A stretch of 64,000 nt of DNA, from contig JAJZRU010000012.1 of NCBI GenBank assembly GCA_021802555.1, positions 1 to 64,000 of the forward strand. Reading direction: 5' to 3'. The notes under the pieces were generated by a model. The model saw only the letters and a list, made by a program, of their open reading frames with translations. It searched no databases and was not told the origin of the DNA. Both the position numbers and the translations under genes were made by a program. This DNA comes from Pseudomonadota bacterium. Its GTDB lineage: Bacteria; Pseudomonadota; Gammaproteobacteria; Burkholderiales; Thiobacillaceae. Positions 32,430 through 42,505 of this stretch are shown here, one piece after another (within the stretch, counting starts at the first letter, position 1; each line of letters opens with the position of its first letter).

Positions 32430-32921
32430 ATGAAAGGCGATAAAAAAGTCATCCAGTATCTGAACCAGGCGCTCAAGCTGGAACTTACGGCGATCAACCA
32501 ATATTTTCTTCACGCCCGCATCTACAAGAATTGGGGGCTGTCCGAGCTGGGCAAGCACGAATACGAAGAATCCATAGAGGAAATGCGCCATGCCGACCAT
32601 CTCGTCGAGCGCATCCTGTTCTTGGAGGGCTTGCCCAATCTGCAGGATCTGGACAAGCTGCTCATCGGCGAGTCGGTGCCCGAATGCCTGGCCGGCGATC
32701 TCAAGCTCGAACTGAAAGGCCGCGCTCTGTACCAGGAGGCCATCGCGCATTGCGAATCAGTCAAGGACTACGTCAGCCGCCAGATACTGGACGGCAATCT
32801 CAGGGACACCGAGGAGCATATCGACTGGCTGGAAACCCAGCTCGAACTGGTAGACCGGCTGGGGCTGCAGAACTACCTGCAAAGCGCCATGGGCGTGCTG
32901 GGGGCGGCGGCGCCCTCCTGA
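32430..32921 (+). CDS. bfr: Bacterioferritin
   Basis: Heme-containing iron storage protein forming a 24-subunit cage. It is 163 residues. Ferroxidase ligands E18, E51 and H54 and the heme ligand M52 (EEMRHADH) are in place, and a second metal-site part appears near residues 94 and 127-130 ([10 protein letters not shown]). It lies 123 bases downstream of bfd. Confidence 0.96.
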   Translation: MKGDKKVIQYLNQALKLELTAINQYFLHARIYKNWGLSELGKHEYEESIEEMRHADHLVERILFLEGLPNLQDLDKLLIGESVPECLAGDLKLELKGRALYQEAIAHCESVKDYVSRQILDGNLRDTEEHIDWLETQLELVDRLGLQNYLQSAMGVLGAAAPS

Positions 32922-32991
32922 GGCTTGCCTGCGCGCGGGGGCGGCGGGCTACAATGGGTGCTCGCAGCTCCGCTTGCAACGCCTCTTCTTT

Positions 32992-34071
32992 ATGTCGTCT
33001 TCGGAAGCAATCCCCGTCACGCTGCTCAGCGGCTTTCTCGGCAGCGGCAAGACCACCGTCCTCAACCATCTCATCCGCGCCCTGCCGCGCACGGCCGTGC
33101 TCATGAACGAGTTCGGGGAAGTGGGCCTGGATCATCTGCTGCTGGAGAAAATGCAGGGGCCGCTGGCGCTTCTGGCCGGAGGCTGCATTTGCTGCACGGT
33201 ATCCGGCAATCTCGCGCCGAGCCTGAAAAACCTGTACATGGCCCGGCAGAAGGGCGAGGTTCCGGCTTTCGAGCGGGCCGTCATCGAAACCACGGGTATT
33301 GCCGATCCCGCGCCCATCCTGGATGTGTTGTTGCACGACAAATGGTTGCGCGCCCGCTTCCAGCTCGACGGCGTGGTGACCACGGTGGATGCGGTGCTGG
33401 GGACGCAGCAGCTGGACAGCTATTTCGAGGCGCTGCGCCAGGTGGCCGTGGCGGACAAGCTGCTGCTCACCAAGACCGATCTGGCCGATGCTGCCGGGCG
33501 TGCTGTGCTGGAAGACCGGTTGCGCGTGCTCAATCCGGCGGCGCCCATCGTGCCGGCGCGACAGGGGGTGGTGGAGGCATCGGAAATTTTTGGTCTGGGG
33601 ATGTATGATCCAGCCGCGAAGACGCCGGACGTGCGGAACTGGCTCGGACACGGCCGCTACGCGCCGGTGCGGCGCAATGCCCTGGGCCGGGTGCGGCAAG
33701 CCGATGCAGGCGCGGAAAGCCACGACGGCCGCATCCGGGCCTTCAGTATCACTCTGGATACGCCGATAAGCCGGGTGGGACTGGAATCCGCACTGGCCAT
33801 GCTGGTGTCCTTCCGCTCGGAATATCTGTTGCGCTTCAAGGCCGTCGTCAATGTTGTCGGCGAGGATGCTCCCAGCGTGCTGCATGGGGTGCAGCACGTG
33901 CTGTATCCCCAGGCGAAGCTTGCGGCCTGGCCGGACGACGATCGGCGCAGCCGCTTTGTCTTCATCGTCCGGGATCTGGAGCCGGAGTTCGTCGCCCAGC
34001 TGCTGGCGGACTTTGCCGACGCAGTCGAGGGGACGCCGCCGCCGGTTGTTGAAAAGGAAAACCGCCCGTAA
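32992..34071 (+). CDS. COG0523/CobW-family GTPase metallochaperone
   Basis: A G3E GTPase of 359 residues. The P-loop GFLGSGKTT is at residues 14-22 and the metal-binding CxCC motif (CICC) at 65-68, followed by a TKTD base-recognition motif and a C-terminal CobW_C domain. Members deliver Zn, Co or Fe to client enzymes; the client here is unknown. It starts 70 bases after bfr, suggesting a metal-homeostasis role. No His-rich metal-binding insert is seen. Confidence 0.88.
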   Translation: MSSSEAIPVTLLSGFLGSGKTTVLNHLIRALPRTAVLMNEFGEVGLDHLLLEKMQGPLALLAGGCICCTVSGNLAPSLKNLYMARQKGEVPAFERAVIETTGIADPAPILDVLLHDKWLRARFQLDGVVTTVDAVLGTQQLDSYFEALRQVAVADKLLLTKTDLADAAGRAVLEDRLRVLNPAAPIVPARQGVVEASEIFGLGMYDPAAKTPDVRNWLGHGRYAPVRRNALGRVRQADAGAESHDGRIRAFSITLDTPISRVGLESALAMLVSFRSEYLLRFKAVVNVVGEDAPSVLHGVQHVLYPQAKLAAWPDDDRRSRFVFIVRDLEPEFVAQLLADFADAVEGTPPPVVEKENRP

Positions 34072-34097
34072 CATTGGGCTTTTGCGAGGTTCGAGCT

Positions 34098-35198
34098 TTG
34101 GCGCTGTCGTTTTTCAAGAAAGGCAAGGACAAGGAACCGCCGAAGGCGGCGGCTCCGGCGCCTGCTGCCGCGCCGGCGGAATCCCCCACCCAGGGACTGG
34201 AAAGCCCCAACAATCCTGCCCAGGGCGGCGGCATCGTGGTCGAAGAGGCGGGCGGCGGCCACTCGCTCCTGGATCAGGCGGCCCTGCTTTACGCCAGCAA
34301 CCAGATCGAGGACACCGAAAAAATCCTCCTGGCGTCGCTGGACAAGGAAGACCGCACCGCCTGGTACATGCTTTTCGATCTCTACCGCGTAACGGGCAAA
34401 AGCGATGCCTTCGAGAAGCTGGCGGTGAATTTTGCCATGCGTTTCGAAACCTCCCCTCCCATGTGGGCGGCGGCCAAGGCGGCGCAGCCCGCGGCGCCTG
34501 TCAAGGTGCTGAACTTGCCGCCGTTGCTGGATGCGCTGGCCGCCGGCCGCCTGAAAGACGATCTCGCCCATGTCGGCAAGAGCGCGCCGCTGCGGGTGGA
34601 CTTCAGCCGCACTTCGGACATCGACGAGGGCGGCGCGCGCCTGTCGGCTGCGGCGCTGGCCAACAGCAGGCACCTGGGCCAGCATCTGGAGGTCGGGGGG
34701 GTGGCGAAATTTCTCGATATGCTCAAGCGCAAACTCAATGCCAATCCCGGCACGGCGGCGTACTGGCTCATGCAGCTGGCGCTGCTGCAGCTGATGGGCC
34801 GGCAGAAGGAATTCGAGGATCTGGCAGTGGATTACGCGGTGCGCTTCGAGCTTTCGCCGCCTTCCTGGGACAATGCCGTGGCGGCGCGCGCCGTGGACAC
34901 TGCCGCGGACGAGGCCGAGGAGGAGGCCTGCCGCCTCGAAGGCGTGCTGGGGGACAAGAGCGACGCCTGGAGCCGGCTCGGCCAGTACGCCGCCCAGCAC
35001 GCCCAAGTGGTGCTGGATCTGTCCGCCGTGCCGCGCATCGAGTATGCCGGCGTGGGGCAGTTCATGGGCTTTCTCATGCAGGTGCTGGGCCAGGGTAAGA
35101 CCATCGTGCTGCGCGGGCAGAACACCCTGGTGCAGCAGCTGTTCCTGAGCATGGGCATCGGCCAGCTCGCCACCCTCTCGCCCAAGCCGCGCACCTGA
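34098..35198 (+). CDS. STAS-domain protein with TPR/FimV-like repeats
   Basis: About 366 residues. The N-terminus (ALSFFKKGKDKEPPK) is basic, then Pro/Ala-rich. A helical repeat part follows with two similar blocks (YALLYASNQIEDTEKIL-type near 60-120, and LALLQLMGRQKEFEDLAVDYA near 235-260), both containing FxxLAVxFAxRFE-like text. The C-terminus (about 300-360) looks like a STAS domain (QVVLDLSAVPRIEYAGVGQF). The start is uncertain: TTG at 34098 with GAGG upstream, or TTG at 34074. The function is unknown; a signalling or scaffold role is inference. Confidence 0.75.
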   Translation: MALSFFKKGKDKEPPKAAAPAPAAAPAESPTQGLESPNNPAQGGGIVVEEAGGGHSLLDQAALLYASNQIEDTEKILLASLDKEDRTAWYMLFDLYRVTGKSDAFEKLAVNFAMRFETSPPMWAAAKAAQPAAPVKVLNLPPLLDALAAGRLKDDLAHVGKSAPLRVDFSRTSDIDEGGARLSAAALANSRHLGQHLEVGGVAKFLDMLKRKLNANPGTAAYWLMQLALLQLMGRQKEFEDLAVDYAVRFELSPPSWDNAVAARAVDTAADEAEEEACRLEGVLGDKSDAWSRLGQYAAQHAQVVLDLSAVPRIEYAGVGQFMGFLMQVLGQGKTIVLRGQNTLVQQLFLSMGIGQLATLSPKPRT

Positions 35199-35206
35199 GG
35201 GCGCGG

Positions 35207-35653
35207 TCATGCGCCCGTGCCGGGGCCGTTTTTGCGCTGCAGCTGTTCCAGCATGTGGCGCTCGCGCTGGAATACCACGACCGAGCCGATGCGCAGCACG
35301 GTGAGCGACAGCAGCATGGCGGCCAGGGCGTAGAGATCTTCGTTGGCTATCTTGTTCTCGAACAGGCCGATCATGATGTCGCGCATGACGAACACCAGCG
35401 TCGCATCGACGATGAAGGTGAGGCGCAGGCGGTGCGCCGTGAAGTAGTCGGCGAGCGAGCGCGACAGCTCGATGAGGATAAAGAGCGTGAGCACGTCGCT
35501 CACGATGCTCACGTAATTGCCGGTGATGTCGCCGAATATGAAAAGATTGCCGAGAGTGAGGAACAGGCGTAGCGTGCCGATGACGATGCCCAGGGTCAGG
35601 AATACCAGCATGACCCCGAATACCCAGCGGGTGACCAGTTCGAACAGTTTCAT
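35207..35653 (-). CDS. PsiE-family inner membrane protein
   Basis: 148 residues with four hydrophobic helices (about 8-32, 45-66, 78-100, 107-127) and the PsiE-type pattern with polar segments RSLADYFTAHRLRL and RDIMIGLFEN. The E. coli relative is induced by phosphate starvation, but its action is unknown. It is transcribed toward the STAS gene with eight bases between the stops and diverges from hslV. Confidence 0.8.
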   Translation of the reverse strand: MKLFELVTRWVFGVMLVFLTLGIVIGTLRLFLTLGNLFIFGDITGNYVSIVSDVLTLFILIELSRSLADYFTAHRLRLTFIVDATLVFVMRDIMIGLFENKIANEDLYALAAMLLSLTVLRIGSVVVFQRERHMLEQLQRKNGPGTGA

Positions 35654-35756
35654 TTTTCGCGCCGCAGTGTAAAGGGACGGGGCGCCGTTGCCGGGCCCTC
35701 TTGAAATTTAGCCGACCCGAACCCATTTCCAAAGTTCTCAACGCCGGGCAGCCAAC

Positions 35757-36293
35757 ATGGAACAGTTTCACGGAACCACCATACTTGCGGTGCGGCGCGG
35801 CAGCGTCGTGGCGCTGGGCGGCGACGGCCAGGTGACCCTGGGCAGCGTGGTCATCAAGGGCAGCGCCCGCAAGGTGCGCCGGCTCTACCAGGACCGCGTC
35901 CTGGCGGGGTTTGCCGGCGGCACGGCCGATGCCTTCACGCTGTTCGAGCGCTTCGAGGCCAAGCTCGAAAAGCACCAGGGCCAGCTCATGCGCGCCGCCG
36001 TGGAGCTGGCCAAGGACTGGCGCACCGACCGCATGCTGCGCCGCCTCGAAGCCATGCTGGCGGTGGCGGACCGGGAGCATACGCTGATACTCACCGGCAC
36101 GGGCGACGTGCTCGAGCCCGAGGCCGGCATTGCGGCGATCGGCTCGGGCGGCGCCTATGCCCAAGCAGCGGCGCGCGCCCTGCTGGAGAACACCCCCCTG
36201 GCGCCGGCGGACATCGTCAAGAAATCGCTCGCCATCGCCGGCGACATCTGCATCTACACCAATCAGCAACACGTCATCGAAGTGCTCGATTAG
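35757..36293 (+). CDS. hslV: ATP-dependent protease subunit HslV
   Basis: Threonine peptidase of the HslUV proteasome-like complex. It is 178 residues. The mature enzyme in the family starts at the Thr of TTILAVRR; here a six-residue extension (MEQFHG) precedes it, so processing beyond Met removal is needed, as is usual in betaproteobacterial sequences. GGDGQVTLG is conserved. hslU follows after 30 bases. Confidence 0.96.
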   Translation: MEQFHGTTILAVRRGSVVALGGDGQVTLGSVVIKGSARKVRRLYQDRVLAGFAGGTADAFTLFERFEAKLEKHQGQLMRAAVELAKDWRTDRMLRRLEAMLAVADREHTLILTGTGDVLEPEAGIAAIGSGGAYAQAAARALLENTPLAPADIVKKSLAIAGDICIYTNQQHVIEVLD

Positions 36294-36323
36294 GCCCGCG
36301 GGCCTGCCTGAATCCACCTTCCC

Positions 36324-37658
36324 ATGAATAATCTGACGCCGAAAGAAATTGTCCACGAGCTGGACAAATACATCGTCGGCCAGGCTGCCGCCAAGAAGGC
36401 GGTCGCCGTGGCCCTGCGCAACCGCTGGCGGCGCGCCCAGGTGGCGGAGCCCCTGCGCCATGAAATCACGCCCAAGAACATCCTCATGATCGGCCCCACC
36501 GGGGTGGGCAAGACCGAGATCGCGCGCCGCCTCGCCAGGCTGGCGGATGCGCCCTTCATCAAGGTGGAGGCGACCAAGTTCACCGAAGTGGGCTACGTGG
36601 GGCGCGATGTCGACACCATCGTCCGCGATCTGATGGAGAGCGCGCTCAAGGACATGCGCGAACGGGAAATGGCGAAAGTGCGCTTTCGCGCCGAAGAGGC
36701 GGCCGAGGAGCGCATCCTCGACGCGCTCCTGCCGCCCGCGCGCGGCGCGGGCTTCGGCGCCGAAGGCGAGCGCGCCGAGGACACGACGACGCGCCAACGT
36801 TTCCGCAAGATGCTGCGCGAGGGGCAGTTGAACGACAAAGAGGTGGAAATCGACGTCGCCATCGCCTCGCCGCACATGGAAATATTCGCGCCGCCCGGCA
36901 TGGAGGACCTCACCAGCCAGATCCAGGGCATGTTCCAGAACATGCAGGCCGGGCGCCGCAAGACGCGCAAGCTCAGGATAGGCGAGGCCATGCGCCTGCT
37001 GGTCGAAGAGGAGGCCGCGCGCCTGGTGAACGAGGACGACATCCGCCAGGCGGCCCTCACGGCCGTGGAGCAGAACGGCATCGTGTTTCTCGATGAGATC
37101 GACAAGATCGCCACGCGCACCGATGCCCAGGGCGTGGACGTGTCGCGCCAGGGCGTGCAGCGCGATCTGCTGCCCCTGGTGGAAGGCACCACGGTCACGA
37201 CCAAGTACGGCATGGTCAAGACGGATCACATCCTGTTCATCGCCAGCGGCGCGTTCCACCTCTCCAAGCCCTCGGATCTCATTCCCGAGCTGCAGGGGCG
37301 CTTTCCCATCAGAGTCGAGCTGGGCTCGCTCTCGGTGGAGGATTTCGAAAAAATCCTCACCAACACGGACGCCTGCCTCACGCGCCAATATGAAGCCTTG
37401 CTGGCGACCGAAGGCGTGCGCCTGGAGTTCGCCATGGATGGCATCACCCGGCTCGCGGCGATCGCTTTCCAGGTCAACGAAAAGACCGAAAACATCGGTG
37501 CACGCCGTCTGCACACTGTGATGGAGCGGCTGCTCGAAGAGATATCCTTCGCCGCAGGCGAGGGCGCCGCCGCGCAGATGCGCATCGACGCCGCCTATGT
37601 CGACGAGCGCCTGGGCGAGTTGGCCGGGCACGAGGATCTGGCGCGCTACGTCCTGTAG
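36324..37658 (+). CDS. hslU: ATP-dependent protease ATPase subunit HslU
   Basis: AAA+ unfoldase ring that feeds HslV. It is 444 residues: Walker A GPTGVGKT (57-64), an inserted I domain (about 110-240), Walker [11 protein letters not shown], and a C-terminal tail ending LARYVL that in known members inserts into HslV to activate it. Its stop is one base from the purN stop on the other strand. Confidence 0.97.
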   Translation: MNNLTPKEIVHELDKYIVGQAAAKKAVAVALRNRWRRAQVAEPLRHEITPKNILMIGPTGVGKTEIARRLARLADAPFIKVEATKFTEVGYVGRDVDTIVRDLMESALKDMREREMAKVRFRAEEAAEERILDALLPPARGAGFGAEGERAEDTTTRQRFRKMLREGQLNDKEVEIDVAIASPHMEIFAPPGMEDLTSQIQGMFQNMQAGRRKTRKLRIGEAMRLLVEEEAARLVNEDDIRQAALTAVEQNGIVFLDEIDKIATRTDAQGVDVSRQGVQRDLLPLVEGTTVTTKYGMVKTDHILFIASGAFHLSKPSDLIPELQGRFPIRVELGSLSVEDFEKILTNTDACLTRQYEALLATEGVRLEFAMDGITRLAAIAFQVNEKTENIGARRLHTVMERLLEEISFAAGEGAAAQMRIDAAYVDERLGELAGHEDLARYVL

Positions 37659-37659
37659 T

Positions 37660-38304
37660 TCAGGCGCAAGGTCCGGGCAGCTGCGGGGCGAACAGCGCCT
37701 GGCTGGCCGCCGCCCCGCGCAGCCGCACCACGCCCTCGACGATCTCGATGCGGCCTTCCGCGAGCCAGCGCAGCGCCATGGGATAGAGCCGGTGCTCCTG
37801 CGCGAGCACGCGCTGCGCGAGCGTGGCTTCCGTGTCGTCGGCCAGCACCGGCACCGCCGCCTGGGCGATGATGGGGCCGTGATCCACCTGAGCGGTGACG
37901 AAATGCACCGTGCAGCCATGGATCTTGACGCCTTCGGCGAGCGCGTGCCTGTGGGTGTCCAGGCCTGGAAAGGACGGCAGCAGGGAGGGGTGGATGTTCA
38001 CCAGGCGACCCGCGTAATGGTCCACGAAGGCCTCCGTCAGGATGCGCATGTAGCCCGCCAGCACCACCACGTCGGGCCGACAGGCGTCGATATGGCGCAT
38101 GACCTCGGCGTCGAACGCGGCGCGCTCGGCATGGTCGCGGTGGTCCAGGGCGATGGCCGGGATGCCGCACCGGCGCGCGTGCCCCAGGCCTTCGGCCTGG
38201 GGCCGGTTGCTGATGACGGCGGCGAACTCCACCGGCAGGGAAGCCGCCAGCAGGGCGGCCAGATTGGAGCCCCGCCCGGAGATGAGGACGACGGCGCGGA
38301 TCAC
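37660..38304 (-). CDS. purN: Phosphoribosylglycinamide formyltransferase
   Basis: Transfers formyl from 10-formyl-THF to GAR, the third purine step. It is 214 residues. Visible motifs are [18 protein letters not shown] and the catalytic [12 protein letters not shown] with DxH-type HGCTVHFV. The GTG start overlaps the purM stop (GTGA); longer upstream frames inside purM are shadows. Confidence 0.95.
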   Translation of the reverse strand: MIRAVVLISGRGSNLAALLAASLPVEFAAVISNRPQAEGLGHARRCGIPAIALDHRDHAERAAFDAEVMRHIDACRPDVVVLAGYMRILTEAFVDHYAGRLVNIHPSLLPSFPGLDTHRHALAEGVKIHGCTVHFVTAQVDHGPIIAQAAVPVLADDTEATLAQRVLAQEHRLYPMALRWLAEGRIEIVEGVVRLRGAAASQALFAPQLPGPCA

Positions 38305-39326
38305 GCGATGCCGACGGGCTCGCCGTTGCGGGGCGTGACCGAGCCGATCTGCCAGGCGCGCTCGCCGGCGGCCGCCAGCGCGGCGAGCGCGCCTGCGGCA
38401 TGTTCCTGGGCCACGACGACGGCGAGGCCGATGCCGCAATTGAAGGTGCGGTGCATTTCCGCCTCGGCGATGCGGCCGGTCTGCTGCAGCCAGTCGAACA
38501 GCGGGGGGCGCTGCCAGCTGTCGCGCTGCAGCGCGACGCCGCAGTTTTGCGGCAGCATGCGCGGAATATTGCCCGTCAGGCCGCCGCCGGTGATATGCGC
38601 CATGCCCTTCACCGGCACGCGCTGCATGAGATCGAGCATGGCCTTGACGTAGATGCGCGTGGGCTCCAGCAGCGCGTCGCCGAACGGGCGGCCGTGGAAA
38701 TCGCCGGCAAGGTCGACGCCGCTGACCTCCACCAGCTTGCGGATGAGGGAATAGCCGTTGGAATGCGCGCCGCTGGAGGCCAGCCCCAGCACGGCGTCGC
38801 CGGGGACGATGGAGTGTCCGGTAATGATGCGGGATTTCTCCACCACGCCCACGGCGAAGCCTGCCAGGTCATACTCGCCGTCAGGGTACATATCCGGCAT
38901 TTCCGCCGTTTCGCCGCCGATGAGCGCGCAACCGGACAGCTCGCAGCCGCGCGCGATGCCGCCGATGACGGCCGCGGCGACGCCCACATCGAGCCGGCCA
39001 CAGGCAAAATAATCGAGAAAAAACAGGGGTTCGGCGCCCTGTACCAGGATGTCGTTCACGCTCATGGCCACCAGATCGATGCCCACGCTGTCGTGGCGCT
39101 GCATGCGGAAGGCGAGCTTGAGCTTGGTGCCCACGCCATCGGTGCCGGAAACCAGCACAGGTTCTTGATATTTTTTGGAAATCTCCACCAGTGCGCCGAA
39201 TCCGCCGATGCCCGTGAGCACTTCGGGACGCAGGGTTTTCTTCGCCAGGGGCTTGATGCGCTCCACCAGGGCATCCCCGGCGTCGATGTCCACGCCGGCG
39301 TCCTTGTAGGTGTAGGAGGGGTTCAT
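38301..39326 (-). CDS. purM: Phosphoribosylformylglycinamidine cyclo-ligase
   Basis: Makes aminoimidazole ribotide, the fifth purine step. It is 341 residues. The start [14 protein letters not shown], the [12 protein letters not shown] segment, [11 protein letters not shown] and [13 protein letters not shown] are family marks. It is translationally coupled with purN and diverges from the permease gene at 39367. Confidence 0.96.
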   Translation of the reverse strand: MNPSYTYKDAGVDIDAGDALVERIKPLAKKTLRPEVLTGIGGFGALVEISKKYQEPVLVSGTDGVGTKLKLAFRMQRHDSVGIDLVAMSVNDILVQGAEPLFFLDYFACGRLDVGVAAAVIGGIARGCELSGCALIGGETAEMPDMYPDGEYDLAGFAVGVVEKSRIITGHSIVPGDAVLGLASSGAHSNGYSLIRKLVEVSGVDLAGDFHGRPFGDALLEPTRIYVKAMLDLMQRVPVKGMAHITGGGLTGNIPRMLPQNCGVALQRDSWQRPPLFDWLQQTGRIAEAEMHRTFNCGIGLAVVVAQEHAAGALAALAAAGERAWQIGSVTPRNGEPVGIA

Positions 39327-39366
39327 GAGGGAAAATAGCAGGCTAAAATAATTATTTTACCCGACC

Positions 39367-40410
39367 ATGCCCGCTGGATACCTGAGCCTGATGCTGACCC
39401 TGGCGGTTATTTTCGCCCTGGGTTGGCTCGTCTGGCTGCTTGCGCCCATCCTCACGCCCTTCGTGGCGGCGGCGATCCTGGCCTATCTTTGCGATCCCCT
39501 GGTGGATCGCCTGGAACGCCTCGGCTTGCAGCGCGGCCCGGCCAGCGCCCTGGTCATGCTGGCGCTCGCCCTGCTCATCGCGGCCCTGCTGCTGGTGCTG
39601 GTTCCCGTGCTCAGCCACGAATTCAGCCTGCTTGCCGCCCAGGCCCCGCAGGTCCTGGCCTGGATTCAGGATGTCTTCCTGCCCTGGCTGAACCGGCATC
39701 TGGGGGTGCAGCTGCAATTCAACGTCCAGGCCCTGCGCCAGGGGATACTGAGCCAGGTCGGGCCGGGGGCGGCGCAGGCCTGGCTGCCGAGCCTGGGCAA
39801 CGGTTCCCTGGCGATTTTGGCGTTTTTTGCGAACTTGGTACTGGTTCCCGTGGTCATGTTCTATCTATTAAGGGACTGGGACCGTTTGATCGCATGGATA
39901 GAAACCAATCTGCCGCGCGCCTGGCACGAGGCTGTGGCGGGCTATTTCCGCGAACTGGACAGGGTGCTGGGCGAATTCCTGCGCGGCCAGCTCGCGGTCA
40001 TGCTCATCATGGCTGCGTATTACAGCATCGGGCTGGCGCTGGCGGGGCTGCAGTTTGCCCTGGCGATCGGTATTCTGGCCGGGATGCTGGTGTTCGTTCC
40101 TTATCTCGGCGCGGCCCTGGGGGTCACGCTTGCCACCCTCATGGGGGTGACGCAATTCGGCTCCTGGACCGGCTTGCTGCCGGTCTGGGGGGTCTTTCTC
40201 GCCGGGCAGATGATCGAGGCCTACGGCATTACGCCCAAGCTGGTGGGGGAGCGCGTGGGGCTGCATCCCGTGGGAGTGATTTTTTCCCTCTTGGCGTTCG
40301 GGCAGTTGTTCGGATTTTTCGGAGTGCTGCTGGCCATACCGCTGGCCAGCAGCACGCTGGTGGCGGCACGGCGCGGATTGGCGTGGTACAAGGCCAGCCG
40401 TTTTTATTGA
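39367..40410 (+). CDS. AI-2E/PerM-family membrane permease
   Basis: 347 residues with seven or eight hydrophobic helices: two N-terminal pairs, then a cytosolic/periplasmic stretch, then a C-terminal bundle ending in GVLLAIPLASSTLVAARR. The family includes an autoinducer-2 exporter and sodium/proton antiporters, so the substrate is not set by sequence. It is commonly next to purM in betaproteobacteria. The response regulator gene follows after 21 bases. Confidence 0.85.
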   Translation: MPAGYLSLMLTLAVIFALGWLVWLLAPILTPFVAAAILAYLCDPLVDRLERLGLQRGPASALVMLALALLIAALLLVLVPVLSHEFSLLAAQAPQVLAWIQDVFLPWLNRHLGVQLQFNVQALRQGILSQVGPGAAQAWLPSLGNGSLAILAFFANLVLVPVVMFYLLRDWDRLIAWIETNLPRAWHEAVAGYFRELDRVLGEFLRGQLAVMLIMAAYYSIGLALAGLQFALAIGILAGMLVFVPYLGAALGVTLATLMGVTQFGSWTGLLPVWGVFLAGQMIEAYGITPKLVGERVGLHPVGVIFSLLAFGQLFGFFGVLLAIPLASSTLVAARRGLAWYKASRFY

Positions 40411-40431
40411 CTTAGGCGGGAAGGGAAAATC

Positions 40432-41088
40432 ATGCGCGTATTGCTGGTGGAAGACGATCCCATGATAGGCGAGGCCATGCAAAAAGGCCTCAAGCAGGCC
40501 GGTTTTGCGGTGGATTGGGCGCAGGACGGCATTCGGGCGGAGGCGCTCCTCGCCGAGCAGGTCTACCATGTCGTCGTCCTGGACCTGGGATTGCCCGGAC
40601 GCGACGGCCTGGAATTGCTGAAGAGCCTGCGGGCTGCCGAGAACCAGGTGCCGGTGATCGTGGTGACGGCGCGCGACGGCGTCGACGACCGCGTCGGCGG
40701 GCTCAACCTGGGGGCCGACGACTACGTGGTCAAGCCCTTCGACCTCGACGAGCTGATCGCCCGGGTGCGCGCCCTGCTGCGCCGCCACGCCGGCAGCGGC
40801 AACCCGATCATGGTGTGCGGCGACCTCACTCTCGACCCCATGCGAAAATCGGTCAGCTACAGAGGCGATGCGGTGGACTTGTCGGGCAAGGAGCTGGCCA
40901 TACTCGAAGCTCTCATGCGCCGCCCCGGCGCCGTGCTCTCGCGCAAGGCGCTGGAGGAGGCCATCTACGGCAGCGGCGACGAGATCGGCAGCAACGCCGT
41001 GGAAGTCCATCTCCATCACCTGCGCAAGAAGCTGGGCGCGGATTTGATCCGCAACATCCGCGGCGTGGGCTATTGGGTGGCCGAATAA
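40432..41088 (+). CDS. OmpR-family response regulator (QseB/PmrA/TctD-like)
   Basis: 218 residues. Receiver domain with D8, D9, phospho-acceptor D51 (VLDLGLPGRDG) and the VKPFD lysine; C-terminal winged helix with SGKELAILEALMRRPG and the LRKKLGADLIRNIRGVGYW wing. It pairs with the kinase 34 bases downstream. Target genes are not evident. Confidence 0.92.
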   Translation: MRVLLVEDDPMIGEAMQKGLKQAGFAVDWAQDGIRAEALLAEQVYHVVVLDLGLPGRDGLELLKSLRAAENQVPVIVVTARDGVDDRVGGLNLGADDYVVKPFDLDELIARVRALLRRHAGSGNPIMVCGDLTLDPMRKSVSYRGDAVDLSGKELAILEALMRRPGAVLSRKALEEAIYGSGDEIGSNAVEVHLHHLRKKLGADLIRNIRGVGYWVAE

Positions 41089-41122
41089 TCGGCGCGCCCG
41101 CCCGCCGCCGCCCGCCAGAGCC

Positions 41123-42505
41123 ATGACGACGCTGCGGCGCTATCTGTCTCGCTGGCTCATGGGCGCGCTGGCGCTGGGCGCCTTGGTGCTGGTGACGGCG
41201 TCCTACCTCAACGCCCTGGCCGAGTGGAGCTCGGTGCTGGACCAGCAGCTGCGCCAGGTCGCCCTGGCGGTGCTGGCGCACCATCGCTTCGACAATTTCG
41301 GAGAACCCGGCTACGCGGCGCGCAAGCCGTCCGAGTTCGATTTCTTCACCCAAGTGTTCAGTCCCGCGGGGGTGCGCGAATTCGGCAGCGACCCCGACGT
41401 GAAGCTGCCGTTTTCCACGACCACCGGCTACAGCACGGTGGAAGTCAACGGCGAGCAATGGCGCCTCTACACCCTCGCCGCCGCGAGCGGCGTGGTGCAG
41501 GCGGCGCAGCGCGTGACGGTGCGCGAGAGCCTCGCCGCCGAGTCGGCCGGGCGCCTGGTGCTGCCTTTCCTGCTCATGATCCCGCTCATCGGGGCGATGC
41601 AGGCATACGCGCTCAAGCGCGGGCTGGCGCCGCTCGACCGCGCCGCGCAGGAGATCCACCACCGCAGCCCCAGATCCCTCACACCCATTCCGCAGAGCGG
41701 CCTGCCGGCGGAAGTGCAGCCCATGGTGGAAGCCATCAACGGCCTCATGGCCAGATTGGGCGAGGCCCTGGAGTCGCAGCGCCGTTTCGTCGCCGACGCC
41801 GCGCACGAATTGCGCACGCCGCTGGCGGCCCTGGGCTTGCAGATGCAGCTGCTGGAGCGCAGCGAGGACGAAGACGCGCGCGCGCGCGCCCAGGCCGACC
41901 TCAAGGCCGGATTCGAGCGCGCCCAGCGCGCCATCCGCCAACTGCTCGATCTCTCCCGCCTGGAGCAGGCGCCCGGCGAGCAGAGCGTCTTCGATCTGGC
42001 GGCGCTGGCCGCTTCCGTGGTGAAGGATTTCAGCGCCAAGGCGCAGCACCGCGGCATCGACCTGGGCTTGGTCGCGCCGGAGGCGGCTTTGCAAATCCAG
42101 GGCGATCCCCACAAGGTGCGCATCCTGCTGAACAACCTGGTGGAGAACGCTCTGCGCTACATCCCCGAGGGCGGGCGCGTGGACGTGCGCGTCGGACATG
42201 AGGCGGCAGGCACGCTGCTGGAGGTGTCCGACGACGGTCCCGGCATCGCCGCCGCCGAGCGCGAGCGCGTATTCGACCGCTTTTATCGCGGCAGCGCCGG
42301 GCGCAGCCAGATGGAGGCCGGCAGCGGGCTGGGGCTGGCCATCGTCAAGGCGGTGGCGGATGCCCATGGCGCCAAGGTCAGCCTGGCCGCGGCGAGCGCG
42401 GACGGACGGCGCGGACTCAAAGTGCGCGTGCTGTTTCCCCCCCCGGCGCAAGAGGCGGGCCGTAGCGAGAGCGCCCGCGTGCCGGATGGAGCTTCAGCTG
42501 CGTGA
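41123..42505 (+). CDS. Sensor histidine kinase (QseC/TctE-like)
   Basis: 460 residues: a membrane helix at about 11-30, a periplasmic sensor domain of the 2CSK_N type (to about 143), a second helix (145-163), a HAMP-like linker, the H-box with His228 (AAHELRTPLAAL), and an ATPase domain with NNLVENALRY, DDGPGI and GSGLGLAIVKAVADAHG. Its 3' end overlaps the convergent deacetylase gene by 89 bases. Confidence 0.92.
   Translation: MTTLRRYLSRWLMGALALGALVLVTASYLNALAEWSSVLDQQLRQVALAVLAHHRFDNFGEPGYAARKPSEFDFFTQVFSPAGVREFGSDPDVKLPFSTTTGYSTVEVNGEQWRLYTLAAASGVVQAAQRVTVRESLAAESAGRLVLPFLLMIPLIGAMQAYALKRGLAPLDRAAQEIHHRSPRSLTPIPQSGLPAEVQPMVEAINGLMARLGEALESQRRFVADAAHELRTPLAALGLQMQLLERSEDEDARARAQADLKAGFERAQRAIRQLLDLSRLEQAPGEQSVFDLAALAASVVKDFSAKAQHRGIDLGLVAPEAALQIQGDPHKVRILLNNLVENALRYIPEGGRVDVRVGHEAAGTLLEVSDDGPGIAAAERERVFDRFYRGSAGRSQMEAGSGLGLAIVKAVADAHGAKVSLAAASADGRRGLKVRVLFPPPAQEAGRSESARVPDGASAA

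Noticed and set aside
33657-37919. A 1420-codon leftward open frame across the GTPase, STAS, hslV and hslU genes
   Set aside because: It is antisense to several certain genes and has low-complexity, His/Arg/Gln-rich text; a by-product of high GC.
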